Shown here: in pieces, positions 1-6,441 of the stretch
Position numbering within the stretch: position 1 is the first letter of the stretch
Layout of the letters: each line of letters begins with the position of its first letter
Translations under genes and position numbers: made by a program
Assembly (NCBI GenBank): GCA_017396925.1
Contig: JAFQKM010000040.1
Span: 1 to 10,715, forward strand
Direction of reading: 5' to 3'
Source: Clostridia bacterium
GTDB taxonomy: Bacteria > Bacillota > Clostridia > Oscillospirales > Butyricicoccaceae
Length of the DNA: 10,715 nucleotides
The notes under the pieces: model-generated
The model's database searches: none
What the model saw: the letters and a program-made list of their open reading frames with translations, nothing else
Told to the model about the DNA's origin: nothing

Positions 1-568
1 CCGCCTCCAGATCCTGCACAGCCTTGGGGCCTGCCACATCAAACAGGTCGCCGGCCATCAGAACGATATCGGCATCGATGGCATTGATGGCCTCCACCAT
101 CTCGCGCACCTTTTCGGCCCCGATCAGCTCGCCGATATGCAAGTCGGAGATCAGGGCGATCTTCATAGGCTGCCCCTTGCTGCTCTCGACGGTATAGCGT
201 GTCGTACGGATAACGCCGGCATTCCATGTACCCACCGCCGCATACAGGACGGCTGCGATCAGCAGAACAGCTACGGTCATCGGCCCGTTTCGGCCGCGCA
301 GCAGCAGATGCAGAAGGGGTACGATGATAAGCAGCAGCAGATAGACCGCCATAAACCAGCCGCCCAGCAGATAGACCGCCCTGCGGATGGCGCTGTGGGC
401 CGGCAGCAGCATCGAAAGGAAAAAGCTGGCGGCCAGCAGGCCAAAGCCCACATACCAGACCACGGTCCACGGTGCATTCAGCCCCATCCACCGGGCCAGC
501 ATACGCGCAATATAGGTATTGGAGCCGATAAACACGCCGAGTACAGCGAGAATGATCAGACGAAACAA
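1..568 (-). CDS. Membrane-anchored metallophosphoesterase (3' end cut by window edge)
   Basis: This is the N-terminal 189 residues of a calcineurin-like metallophosphoesterase, read on the minus strand from a TTG at 566-568 and open to the left edge. Residues 1-120 are very hydrophobic, with about four membrane segments (roughly 3-20, 35-55, 65-90, 97-117). A catalytic domain then opens at residue 135 with MKIALISDLHIGE, where D142 and H144 form the first metal-binding D-x-H motif, followed by MAGDLFD with G173-D174 as the second. This order matches the YkuE/YaeI-like group of membrane-attached phosphoesterases, whose substrates are mostly undefined; some family members act on UDP-sugar lipids. 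The rest of the active site (GNH and later His motifs) lies outside the window. The TTG start is chosen because an AAAGGA site sits 7 bases upstream and no in-frame ATG precedes the first membrane segment. Starting at the internal ATG (164-166) would discard all membrane segments. The family call is firm; the substrate is unknown. Confidence 0.85.
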   Translation of the reverse strand, partial: MFRLIILAVLGVFIGSNTYIARMLARWMGLNAPWTVVWYVGFGLLAASFFLSMLLPAHSAIRRAVYLLGGWFMAVYLLLLIIVPLLHLLLRGRNGPMTVAVLLIAAVLYAAVGTWNAGVIRTTRYTVESSKGQPMKIALISDLHIGELIGAEKVREMVEAINAIDADIVLMAGDLFDVAGPKAVQDLEA

Positions 569-575
569 AAAATCA

Positions 576-581
576 TCCTTT
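576..581 (-). promoter_or_regulatory. Ribosome binding site supporting the TTG start of the metallophosphoesterase
   Basis: On the minus strand this reads AAAGGA and lies 7 bases before the TTG at 568. It decides the start, because the nearby ATG at 574-576 is out of frame and the next in-frame ATG lies inside the membrane region. Confidence 0.7.
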
Positions 582-608
582 CCTATAGGCAGAAGCCCTC
601 TTTTGTTT

Positions 609-614
609 TATAAT
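609..614 (+). promoter_or_regulatory. -10 element for the pentapeptide-repeat gene
   Basis: A perfect TATAAT lies 34 bases before the ATG at 649. With a 17-base spacer the -35 position (586-591) reads TAGGCA, a poor match, so this is called mainly on the -10. It overlaps the region where the divergent promoter should start transcription. Confidence 0.45.
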
Positions 615-620
615 GTGTCT

Positions 621-629
621 ATTGTACCA
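621..629 (-). promoter_or_regulatory. Extended -10 element for the metallophosphoesterase gene
   Basis: On the minus strand this reads TGGTACAAT, an extended -10 (TGnTACAAT). The -35 position is not recognisable, which is common for extended -10 promoters. Transcription would start near 614 and leave a leader of about 45 bases before the TTG start. Confidence 0.4.
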
Positions 630-648
630 CACTTAAAGGAGCATTGCC

Positions 649-1293
649 ATGGAGATCTTCATGCCCCGTCTGTCCCCCGATCTGCGCAGCGGCACACTGG
701 ATATCGATCTGCCCTACGCCTTCGACGAAGAGATCGCCCTGAAGGGCTTCCGCTTCAGCAGCGATACGCTGATCCACGCCGATCTGCCTCGGCTGGACCT
801 CTCCGACTGCAAGTTCGAGCGCTGCCGCATGACCGAAAACGAGCTGCGCGGCATCGCGGCCGACAACATCGTTTTCCGCGACTGCGACCTGACCGCCTGC
901 CGCTTCGACGGCGGCTTTTTCCGCCAGGCCGTCTTTATCGGCTGCCGTATGACCGGCGCCGTCTTTCAGGACTGCGGCTTCAAAGAGGTTCTGTTTGAAG
1001 ACTGCATGCTGAACTTTGCCCGTTTCTCAGGCTGCAAAACCGAGCGCGCCATCTTCCGCCAGTGCCGCATGGAGCAGGCCGTCTTTTCGGGCGCCGCGCT
1101 GACCAAGACCGCACTGGAAGACTGCAATCTCACGGGCGCCGACTTCATGCACGCCAGGCTCAAGGGTATGGACTTTACCCAAAGCCAGATCGGCGGCGCC
1201 TATTTCAATATCCCCGACCTCAAAGGCGTCACCTTCACCCCCGATCAGGCTGTTATGCTCATCAAGACCTTGGGCATTATCGTAAAGGAATAA
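649..1293 (+). CDS. Pentapeptide-repeat protein, Qnr/MfpA-like architecture
   Basis: The protein has 214 residues and is built almost wholly of pentapeptide repeats, which fold as a right-handed square beta-helix. From residue 36 to about 197 the register never slips: Phe at every position ending in 6 (F56, F76, F86, F96, F106, F116, F126, F136, F146, F166, F176, F186, F196), and mostly Leu/Met/Phe at positions ending in 1. Cys or Ala usually fills the inward i-2 position. There is no loop insertion, unlike plasmid Qnr proteins of Gram-negatives but as in MfpA. A short C-terminal tail (AVMLIKTLGIIVKE) resembles the end of Qnr proteins, which forms the dimer contact in that family. Qnr and MfpA mimic DNA and protect gyrase/topoisomerase IV from quinolones; that role here is inference, and many such proteins have no known job. 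AAAGGAG lies 7 bases before the ATG. It is a single gene facing away from the phosphoesterase. Confidence 0.9.
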   Translation: MEIFMPRLSPDLRSGTLDIDLPYAFDEEIALKGFRFSSDTLIHADLPRLDLSDCKFERCRMTENELRGIAADNIVFRDCDLTACRFDGGFFRQAVFIGCRMTGAVFQDCGFKEVLFEDCMLNFARFSGCKTERAIFRQCRMEQAVFSGAALTKTALEDCNLTGADFMHARLKGMDFTQSQIGGAYFNIPDLKGVTFTPDQAVMLIKTLGIIVKE

Positions 1294-1385
1294 CATCCTT
1301 TACAAAATGCCCGAACTTTTCAGCCCTATACCCTATATATCTTTTAACTACAACAGCCTCAGATACACATTACCTGAATCTGGAT

Positions 1386-1411
1386 GTTACTTTCGAATGA
1401 CCGAAAGTAAC
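1386..1411. repeat. Perfect 10-bp inverted repeat, REP-like hairpin
   Basis: The arms GTTACTTTCG (1386-1395) and CGAAAGTAAC (1402-1411) are perfect complements around the 6-base loop AATGAC. No T-tract follows, so this is not an intrinsic terminator. It lies about 90 bases after the pentapeptide gene and begins a GC-rich structured block. From memory, intergenic GTTACTTTC-type palindromes recur in gut clostridial genomes, but copy number cannot be judged from one window. Confidence 0.65.
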
Positions 1412-1420
1412 CAAAGGTCA

Positions 1421-1444
1421 CCGGGGTGTTGCGAATCCCCCCGG
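1421..1444. repeat. Inverted repeat CCGGGG...CCCCGG within the intergenic structured block
   Basis: The arms at 1421-1426 and 1439-1444 are complementary around a 12-base interval. The repeat sits 9 bases after the preceding hairpin and appears to be part of the same composite element. Confidence 0.45.
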
Positions 1445-1465
1445 ACCCCACAACGCTCCGCTCTT

Positions 1466-1478
1466 GGGGCCAAGCCCC
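1466..1478. repeat. GGGGC-CAA-GCCCC hairpin, third of the intergenic block
   Basis: A 5-bp GC stem around a CAA loop. An overlapping alternative pairing, CTTGG (1463-1467) with CCAAG (1470-1474), is also possible. It has no T-tract and seems to close the structured element before the terminator. Confidence 0.4.
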
Positions 1479-1508
1479 GCCGCTCAGGCATCCCCATATT
1501 TCATCTGC

Positions 1509-1538
1509 AAAAAAGGCACCCCGAAGGGTGCCTTTTTT
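1509..1538. terminator. Bidirectional intrinsic terminator between the pentapeptide gene and pepT
   Basis: A 7-bp stem GGCACCC (1515-1521) / GGGTGCC (1526-1532) encloses the tetraloop CGAA. Six A's precede it and six T's follow, so it works for both strands. It ends the leftward pepT operon and is also the only U-tract hairpin after the convergent pentapeptide gene. Confidence 0.92.
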
Positions 1539-1555
1539 ATAAGAATTTCTTTTTC

Positions 1556-2764
1556 TTACTTCTTGACTTCTGCGTACTTCAGAACGATGTTCTTCAGGAT
1601 CTCGTAGCAGTCGTTCATCTCCTGCAGGGAGACATACTCGTAACGGCTGTGTGCATTGCCGCCGCCTGTGCCCAGGTTGGGGCAGGGCAGACCCATGTAG
1701 GAGAGTCGAGCGCCGTCGGTGCCGCCGCGTGCAGCCGAAGCAAAGGGCTTATAGCCGGCTTCTTCGATGGCTGCGAAGGCGATGTCGATCAGCTCGGGAT
1801 GCTCCATAACGGGCTCCTTCATGTTGTAGTAGGAGTCGGTCAGGGTCAGCTTAACGGCGTTGGGGCCGTACTTCTCGTTCATGTAAGCGGCGATCTTCTC
1901 AAAGCGAGCCTTTCTGTTCTGGAAGATCTCCTTGTCGTGGTCACGGATGATGTATTCCATGACGGTGTGCTCGACGTTGCCCGACATGCCGTTCAGATGT
2001 GCAAAGCCCTCGTAGCCCTCGGTGAACTGGGGAGCTTCGTTGACAGGCAGCATGTTGTGGAACTCCATAGCTAGCCACAGGGAGTTGACCATAGCGCCCT
2101 TGGCGCCGCCGGGATGGGAGTTTGTGCCGAAGACTTCAACCTTTGCAGCAGCAGCGTTGAAGTTCTCGTAGGAAACAGCTGCGGGGCTGCCGCCGTCGAC
2201 GGTGTAGCCGACATCAGCGCCGAAACCGGGGACGTCGAACTTGTCGGCGCCGCGGCCGATCTCTTCGTCAGGTGTGAAGCCGATCTTGATGGTGCCATGC
2301 TTGACTTCGGGATGCTCGATGAAATACTTGGCCATTTCCAGGATCTCAACGATACCGGCCTTGTCGTCGCCGCCCAGCAGGGTTGTGCCGTCGGTGACGA
2401 TCAGTGTGTGACCGACATGGGCTGCATCGGGTGTGAATGCATAACCCTTCTCTTCGTTGACAACGATCTCGCCGCCATTGTACTCGACAAAGCGGGGCTT
2501 GATGTTTTCGCAGGGCATATCGATAACAGTGTCCATGTGTGCAACAAAGCCGACAACGGGTGCATCGGGAACATTGCCCTCAACTGTACCGTAGACATAG
2601 CCGTGCTCGTCCATGAATGCATCCTTGATGCCCAGTTCCTTCATATCCTCAACGAGGATGGCGCCCAGAACCTTCTGCTCGGGTGTGCTGGGGCATGTGG
2701 GGGACTTGGGGTTGGAGTTTGTGCCGACGGCAACATACTTCAGGAATCTCTCTGTCATGTTCAT
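1556..2764 (-). CDS. pepT: Peptidase T (tripeptide aminopeptidase), M20B family
   Basis: This 402-residue cytoplasmic zinc aminopeptidase removes the N-terminal residue from tripeptides. The full family length and all landmarks are present: H76-x-D78 in GFVAHMDT; the metal-bridging Asp in LLGGDDKAG (D133); the catalytic Glu pair E167-E168 in PDEEIGRG; metal ligand D190 in YTVDGGS; the lid-domain motif NSHPG near H217; R273; and the last metal ligand H372 in GGNAHSRYEY. The N-terminus (MTERFLKYVAVGTNSN) is also typical. The ATG at 2762-2764 follows AAGGAGAG with ordinary spacing. It is the last gene of a leftward operon, 47 bases after the lipoprotein gene, with no convincing promoter in that gap, and it is closed by the terminator at 1509-1538. 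With the upstream C26 hydrolase it suggests salvage of peptides and gamma-glutamyl compounds, which is inference. Confidence 0.96.
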   Translation of the reverse strand: MNMTERFLKYVAVGTNSNPKSPTCPSTPEQKVLGAILVEDMKELGIKDAFMDEHGYVYGTVEGNVPDAPVVGFVAHMDTVIDMPCENIKPRFVEYNGGEIVVNEEKGYAFTPDAAHVGHTLIVTDGTTLLGGDDKAGIVEILEMAKYFIEHPEVKHGTIKIGFTPDEEIGRGADKFDVPGFGADVGYTVDGGSPAAVSYENFNAAAAKVEVFGTNSHPGGAKGAMVNSLWLAMEFHNMLPVNEAPQFTEGYEGFAHLNGMSGNVEHTVMEYIIRDHDKEIFQNRKARFEKIAAYMNEKYGPNAVKLTLTDSYYNMKEPVMEHPELIDIAFAAIEEAGYKPFASAARGGTDGARLSYMGLPCPNLGTGGGNAHSRYEYVSLQEMNDCYEILKNIVLKYAEVKK

Positions 2765-2811
2765 AAGAAATCTCTCCTTGTCTATTTTTAATGCGCTGTG
2801 GTTCCAAAAAA

Positions 2812-3594
2812 TCAGTTGCTGCCCATAAAGGCAGTATAGGGATCGAGCACCAGCTCGATCAGGGTCTCGCCGCCCGGAAGGGTATTGCGGTCGAAGCCTA
2901 GATACAGGGTATCGGCGTCGATGGTGAAGTTTTCACACAGCAGCTCGTCGGTCATGCCGTCGAACCAGGCTGTATCGTATTCATGATCGGCGCACCATTC
3001 GGCGAGGTCGCTGCGCAGGGTCTCCATGGCCTTTTTGCTGTCGCCCGAAAAGATATCGGTAAACTTGAGGCGCAGGCCGGTGGCGGCGCTGAACAGCTCG
3101 CAGGCATAAAACTTGCCGCTGCCGCCCAGACTGTCGACGCTTTCGAAGCTGCGCAGGATGGCAATATAACTGTCGCTGCCCCGCAGCAGCTCATAATCGA
3201 AGACGCTGGTATGGACGGTATCCGACGATTTTTCACGAGCCAGCTGGAAGAAACGTTCCTTGTCACTCTGCAGATGGCCGAACTCACTTTCATAGTGGGC
3301 ATTGATGTTCTGCAGGGCCGCATTGTCGCCCGCTTCAAAATAGGGGAAACGCGCCTGATAACGGGCGATCTCCTTGCCGGCGTCGTCCAGCAGCTGCTCG
3401 TCGATAACCAGCTTTTCGGTATTGAGCAGCGCCTTTGCATCGGGCAGCTCGACATTCTGCTGCTTGGCGATTTCTTCCTCCTGTGCCTTGATTTCGGCAG
3501 GATCGTCGAAATGCAGGAGGGCGCAGCCCGACAGGCCGGAACTGAGCATGGCCATGGCCAGCAGGGCTGCAATGCGCTGTTTACTTGTTCTCAT
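2812..3594 (-). CDS. Lipoprotein with DUF3298/RsiV-like domain
   Basis: The protein has 260 residues. Its N-terminus has basic residues (R2, K5, R7), a hydrophobic stretch to about residue 19 and a lipobox L21-S22-G23-C24, so it should be exported and lipid-anchored. A charged linker follows (about 30-75). The remainder resembles the DUF4163/DUF3298 pair found in RsiV and PdaC-type proteins: FPYF near 83-86, NAALQNINAHYESEF near 91-105, FSAATGLRLKFTDIFSGD near 168-185, and a C-terminal ENFTIDADTLYLGFD strand block. The domain is known from an anti-sigma factor that binds lysozyme, but no transmembrane anti-sigma part or sigma gene is here, so function is open. The ATG at 3592-3594 is preferred over an upstream in-frame ATG (3651) because only it gives a clean signal peptide. 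No Shine-Dalgarno is visible, and the start lies inside the end of the C26 gene (14-base overlap), so translational coupling is likely. Confidence 0.82.
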   Translation of the reverse strand: MRTSKQRIAALLAMAMLSSGLSGCALLHFDDPAEIKAQEEEIAKQQNVELPDAKALLNTEKLVIDEQLLDDAGKEIARYQARFPYFEAGDNAALQNINAHYESEFGHLQSDKERFFQLAREKSSDTVHTSVFDYELLRGSDSYIAILRSFESVDSLGGSGKFYACELFSAATGLRLKFTDIFSGDSKKAMETLRSDLAEWCADHEYDTAWFDGMTDELLCENFTIDADTLYLGFDRNTLPGGETLIELVLDPYTAFMGSN

Positions 3595-4330
3595 TGGAGC
3601 AGAGCTTGATGAAATGGTCGAACCAGGGGGCAAAGTTGGGGGTACGATCATCCCACAGCAGGTTGGTCAGGCGTTCGGGATGGAACTGTGTGCCGTAAAC
3701 GGGCAAAGTCTCATGCTCGAAAGCTTCGCAGATGCCCTCGACCGAGTAGGCTGTGCCGACCAGGCCTTCGCCCAGCTCGCGGACAGCCTGATGATGTGTG
3801 CTGTTGACGCGGAACTCGGGGCCGAACATCTTGTGCAGCAGGCTGCCTTCCTTGGTTGTGACCTTATGACGGATATCAACATTCATATGAACGAGGCCCA
3901 TCTGCTCGACCAGATCCTGGTAGAGGCCGCCGCCCAGGGCGACATTGATAAACTGGAAGCCGCGGCAGATGCCCAGGATGGGCTTGCCCTTGGCCATGAA
4001 GGCCTTGAAGAGCTTCATCTCGTATTCGTCTCGGATATCGTCCCACTTAACGGTATCGTTGAGCTTTTCTTCGCCCAGCATAGCGGGGTTAAGGTCTTCG
4101 CCGCCCGACAGGATCAGACCGTCGCACATTTCGGCATATTCTTCGGCGCTGGTCTCGGCGGTCAGAACGGGGATACCGCCGGCCAGATCAACGGCGCGGA
4201 TGTAGGCCGAGGGGGATACGATGCGGCGCAGGCCCAGCTTGACATTGTCGCTGACGCCGACACCGTCGTTGTAAGCGACTGTATTATCGGATGTATTGCT
4301 GATGCAGATTACGGGTTTACCTAAAATCAT
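3581..4330 (-). CDS. Peptidase C26 family, gamma-glutamyl-gamma-aminobutyrate hydrolase-like
   Basis: The protein has 249 residues, a single class-I glutamine-amidotransferase-type domain acting as a stand-alone hydrolase of gamma-glutamyl bonds. Visible landmarks are GLILSGGEDLNPAMLGEE (about 71-88, the GGxDxxP family signature), the nucleophile elbow PILGICRGFQ with C122, STHHQAV (about 177-183), and YGTQFHPE with catalytic H217 and E219, completing a Cys-His-Glu triad. Size and motifs match PuuD-like enzymes. PuuD releases GABA from gamma-glutamyl-GABA in putrescine breakdown, but none of the other puu genes is here, so the true substrate may be another gamma-glutamyl amide or peptide and no symbol is given. 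The ATG at 4328-4330 follows AAAGGAG at a 10-base spacing. It is the first gene of a leftward operon with the lipoprotein and pepT genes. Confidence 0.9.
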   Translation of the reverse strand: MILGKPVICISNTSDNTVAYNDGVGVSDNVKLGLRRIVSPSAYIRAVDLAGGIPVLTAETSAEEYAEMCDGLILSGGEDLNPAMLGEEKLNDTVKWDDIRDEYEMKLFKAFMAKGKPILGICRGFQFINVALGGGLYQDLVEQMGLVHMNVDIRHKVTTKEGSLLHKMFGPEFRVNSTHHQAVRELGEGLVGTAYSVEGICEAFEHETLPVYGTQFHPERLTNLLWDDRTPNFAPWFDHFIKLCSNENK

Positions 4331-4371
4331 GGTGGTTGCACTCCTTTGATCTTTATCTTTTTATCCTGTTT

Positions 4372-4383
4372 CGGCAGATGCCG
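4372..4383. promoter_or_regulatory. Operator-like palindrome CGGCAGATGCCG at the operon start
   Basis: Perfect 5-bp arms around a GA centre. The predicted leftward transcript would start near 4388, which puts this palindrome just after the start point, a common place for a repressor site. No regulator is known for it. A weak leader hairpin is the alternative. Confidence 0.35.
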
Positions 4384-4394
4384 ATTCTGACTTT

Positions 4395-4423
4395 ATCATA
4401 ACAGAAAGCAGGCACCATTTCAA
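4395..4423 (-). promoter_or_regulatory. Promoter of the C26 hydrolase-lipoprotein-pepT operon
   Basis: On the minus strand -35 TTGAAA (4418-4423) and -10 TATGAT (4395-4400) are separated by exactly 17 bases, and a TG dinucleotide one base before the -10 gives an extended -10 as well. The leader to the ATG at 4330 is about 58 bases. Confidence 0.75.
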
Positions 4424-4493
4424 CCTTTCCGGCCCTTTCCCCACCTCTTCCCTGCCGATATTTACTGATTTTTTACTTTCTTCTCCCCTTTGC

Positions 4494-4523
4494 TTGACTT
4501 CACCCCATCCGACTTTATATAAT
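4494..4523 (+). promoter_or_regulatory. Promoter of the Na+/phosphate cotransporter gene
   Basis: TTGACT (4494-4499) and a perfect TATAAT (4518-4523) are separated by 18 bases. Transcription would start near 4530, leaving a leader of about 43 bases. I see no recognisable PhoP (TTAACA-type) repeat near it. Confidence 0.78.
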
Positions 4524-4559
4524 AAATGTGTATGTCCCAAACCCAAGATTTCCAAATAT

Positions 4560-4566
4560 GAGGTGA
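4560..4566 (+). promoter_or_regulatory. Ribosome binding site supporting the TTG start of the cotransporter
   Basis: GAGGTGA lies 6 bases before the TTG at 4573. An in-frame ATG at 4558-4560 is followed two codons later by TGA, so it cannot be the start; the TTG is the first usable codon. Confidence 0.75.
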
Positions 4567-4572
4567 ATCAAT

Positions 4573-6390
4573 TTGAACATATCCGAATCCTTTGCCCTGC
4601 ATGCCCTTCTTCTGCTGCAGCTGCTGGGTGGCCTTGGCCTTTTTGCCTTTGCCCTCTCCCGTCTGGGCGCTTCCCTCAAGAAGCTTTTTGGCGAAAACCT
4701 TCAGCGTTCGCTGGAAACCACGGCCGGCAACATTTTCAAAGCCATTCTGGCCGGTGCGCTGATGGCGGCCCTGACCCAAAGCTCTTCGGCCACCATGGTG
4801 CTGGTCATCGGTTTTGCCGCCGCCGGCATTCTGCCCCTCGGCCAGTGCCTTGGTCTGATCATGGGCGCCAACATCGGCACCACGATCACCGCACAGATCA
4901 CCGCCCTCGGCTTCAGTGCGGGCTTCAGCTATAACAGCTATATCTCCTATCTGCTGACCACCGGCTCGATCGCCTATCTGCTGATGGCACTGGGCGGTCT
5001 GCCCCTGCTCTTTGTAAAAAAGCGTAAGATCCGCACCGGCTGCCAGGCCATCCTCTGCATCGGCCTGCTGCTGATGGGTATGACTCTGATGGAAAATGCC
5101 TTCACCAACTCGCTGCTTCTCATCGAATGGAACAGCCTGATGGCTCCCCTGCAGAACCCCTTCCTGGCGCTGGTCTGCGGCCTGCTGATCACCCTGCTCA
5201 TCCGCAGCTCGACCCTGTCGGTCGCTCTGCTGCAGGCCATGGCCGTCACCGGCAGCCTGTCGATGACCGCAGCCATCGCCCTCATCCTGGGCATCAACAT
5301 CGGCACCTGTTTCTCGTCCTTCCGCGCGGCCCGCGGCAGCGGCGCCAATGCCAGACAGGCTGCTCTGCTCCACCTGTATTTCAACTGTATCGGCGCTGCC
5401 TTTGCCCTCGGCCTGCTGATGGGCATGCAGGGCATGAACTGGCTGGGTATGGTGGCCAGCAAGGCTGTGATCGCCCATATCCACACCCTGTTTAATCTGC
5501 TGTCGGTCCTGCTGGTACTGCCCTTCCGCAGCATGCTGGTCGGCCTGGCCGAGCGCACCTTCCGTGCCGAAGAGGCCGAGCCCCTCAGCGAAGAAGACCG
5601 CCTGCTGGCCCTCCTCGATCCCCGCTTTGCCGCCACACCGGCCATCGCCCTCGAGCAGTGCCGCAAGGTCATCCGTGCCATGGGCCAGCGTGCCTTTGCC
5701 AATGTCCGCATGGCCACCACCGGCATCGTCGACCACTCCCAGCTGGACCATGAGATCTTCATGTCCAACGAGGCTTTCCTCGACACCTGTGAGGCCCGCA
5801 TCAACACCTATCTGCTGACCCTCAAGGATGCTTCCCTGTCGGAGAGCTGCCAGCGTGCCTATACCGAGATCCAGCACACGGTCGGCGAGTTCGAGCAGAT
5901 CGGCGACTATGCCGAAAACCTCCACGAGCGTTACGACAACATCCGCGAGCAGAACATCCAGTTCTCGGCTGATGCCGTCTGCGAGATCGGCATCATGTCC
6001 AACGCGCTGGAGGAAATGAGCACCCTGACCCTCGAATCCTTTGAAAACTCCGACGGCACCCTGTCCGACTGCATCGGCGCCCTCGAAGAGGTCATCGACG
6101 TTCTTAAGGAGACCCTCAAGGACAAGCACATCCAGCGCCTTCAGCAGGGCCTGTGCACCGTTCAGAACGGCATTCCCTTCCTCGATATCATCCACGATCT
6201 GGAGAAGATCGCCGACCACTGCTCCAACATCTCGATCTATGTCCTGATGTACGACGACGGCGTTACCTCCTTCGATATTCACGAATACCATCGCTTGGCC
6301 GACGAAGCCATTGAAAACCACAGCCAGCAATGGCAGGAACACTACGAAGAACGCTATCTGCGCCCCGTCCTCGGCGAACGCGCCGAATGA
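4573..6390 (+). CDS. Na+/phosphate cotransporter family protein with C-terminal PhoU domain
   Basis: The protein has 605 residues. Residues 10-320 hold two inverted copies of the Na+/Pi-cotransporter (SLC34/NptA-like) repeat. Repeat 1 has AALTQSSSATMVLVIG (Q69-S70-S71-S72) and GANIGTTITA (98-107). Repeat 2 has LLIRSSTLSVALLQAM, where the expected Gln is R211, then LGINIGTCFSS (239-249) and the conserved HLYFNCIGA (267-275). Residues from about 345 to 560 are a helical PhoU-like domain with HSQLDHEIF, the heptad-like VGEFEQIGDYAEN, and HDLEKIADHCSNIS, a typical PhoU metal-binding type stretch. The fusion is the usual bacterial YjbB-like form, thought to move phosphate across the inner membrane with Na+. 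It is a single-gene unit with its own promoter and terminator, divergent from the C26 operon. The start is a TTG. The family call is firm; the direction of transport and the effect of R211 are unknown. Confidence 0.94.
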   Translation: MNISESFALHALLLLQLLGGLGLFAFALSRLGASLKKLFGENLQRSLETTAGNIFKAILAGALMAALTQSSSATMVLVIGFAAAGILPLGQCLGLIMGANIGTTITAQITALGFSAGFSYNSYISYLLTTGSIAYLLMALGGLPLLFVKKRKIRTGCQAILCIGLLLMGMTLMENAFTNSLLLIEWNSLMAPLQNPFLALVCGLLITLLIRSSTLSVALLQAMAVTGSLSMTAAIALILGINIGTCFSSFRAARGSGANARQAALLHLYFNCIGAAFALGLLMGMQGMNWLGMVASKAVIAHIHTLFNLLSVLLVLPFRSMLVGLAERTFRAEEAEPLSEEDRLLALLDPRFAATPAIALEQCRKVIRAMGQRAFANVRMATTGIVDHSQLDHEIFMSNEAFLDTCEARINTYLLTLKDASLSESCQRAYTEIQHTVGEFEQIGDYAENLHERYDNIREQNIQFSADAVCEIGIMSNALEEMSTLTLESFENSDGTLSDCIGALEEVIDVLKETLKDKHIQRLQQGLCTVQNGIPFLDIIHDLEKIADHCSNISIYVLMYDDGVTSFDIHEYHRLADEAIENHSQQWQEHYEERYLRPVLGERAE

Positions 6391-6402
6391 TCCGCACATA
6401 AG

Positions 6403-6429
6403 AAAAGCCACCCATGAAGGGTGGCTTTT
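6403..6429. terminator. Bidirectional terminator between cotransporter and amidohydrolase genes
   Basis: AAAAGCCACCC (6403-6413) pairs with GGGTGGCTTTT (6419-6429) around the loop ATGAA. The stem has A's on one side and T's on the other, so it can stop both convergent transcripts, which end at 6390 and 6442. Confidence 0.92.
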
Positions 6430-6441
6430 TCATTGGGTATT

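Noticed and set aside
335..380. A 16-base direct repeat (CAGCAGATAGACCGCC at 335-350 and 365-380)
   Set aside because: It lies inside the membrane region of the metallophosphoesterase and encodes the same AVYLL-type segment twice. Repetitive membrane codon use explains it better than a CRISPR or attachment site.
1307..2074. A 255-codon rightward open frame starting in the intergenic region after the pentapeptide gene
   Set aside because: It reads through the palindromic element and the intrinsic terminator, then runs antisense to pepT. Its composition is that of the pepT complement, and it has no ribosome binding site.
3595..3651. Upstream in-frame ATG (3651) as the start of the lipoprotein
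   Set aside because: It adds 19 Pro/Ser-rich residues ahead of a good signal peptide and lies deep in the C26 hydrolase gene.
4462..6411. A 649-codon leftward open frame opposite the phosphate cotransporter
   Set aside because: It is an antisense by-product of GC-rich codon use, very rich in Gln, Gly, Ala and Asp with no family motif. The plus-strand gene has a promoter, a ribosome binding site and clear domains.
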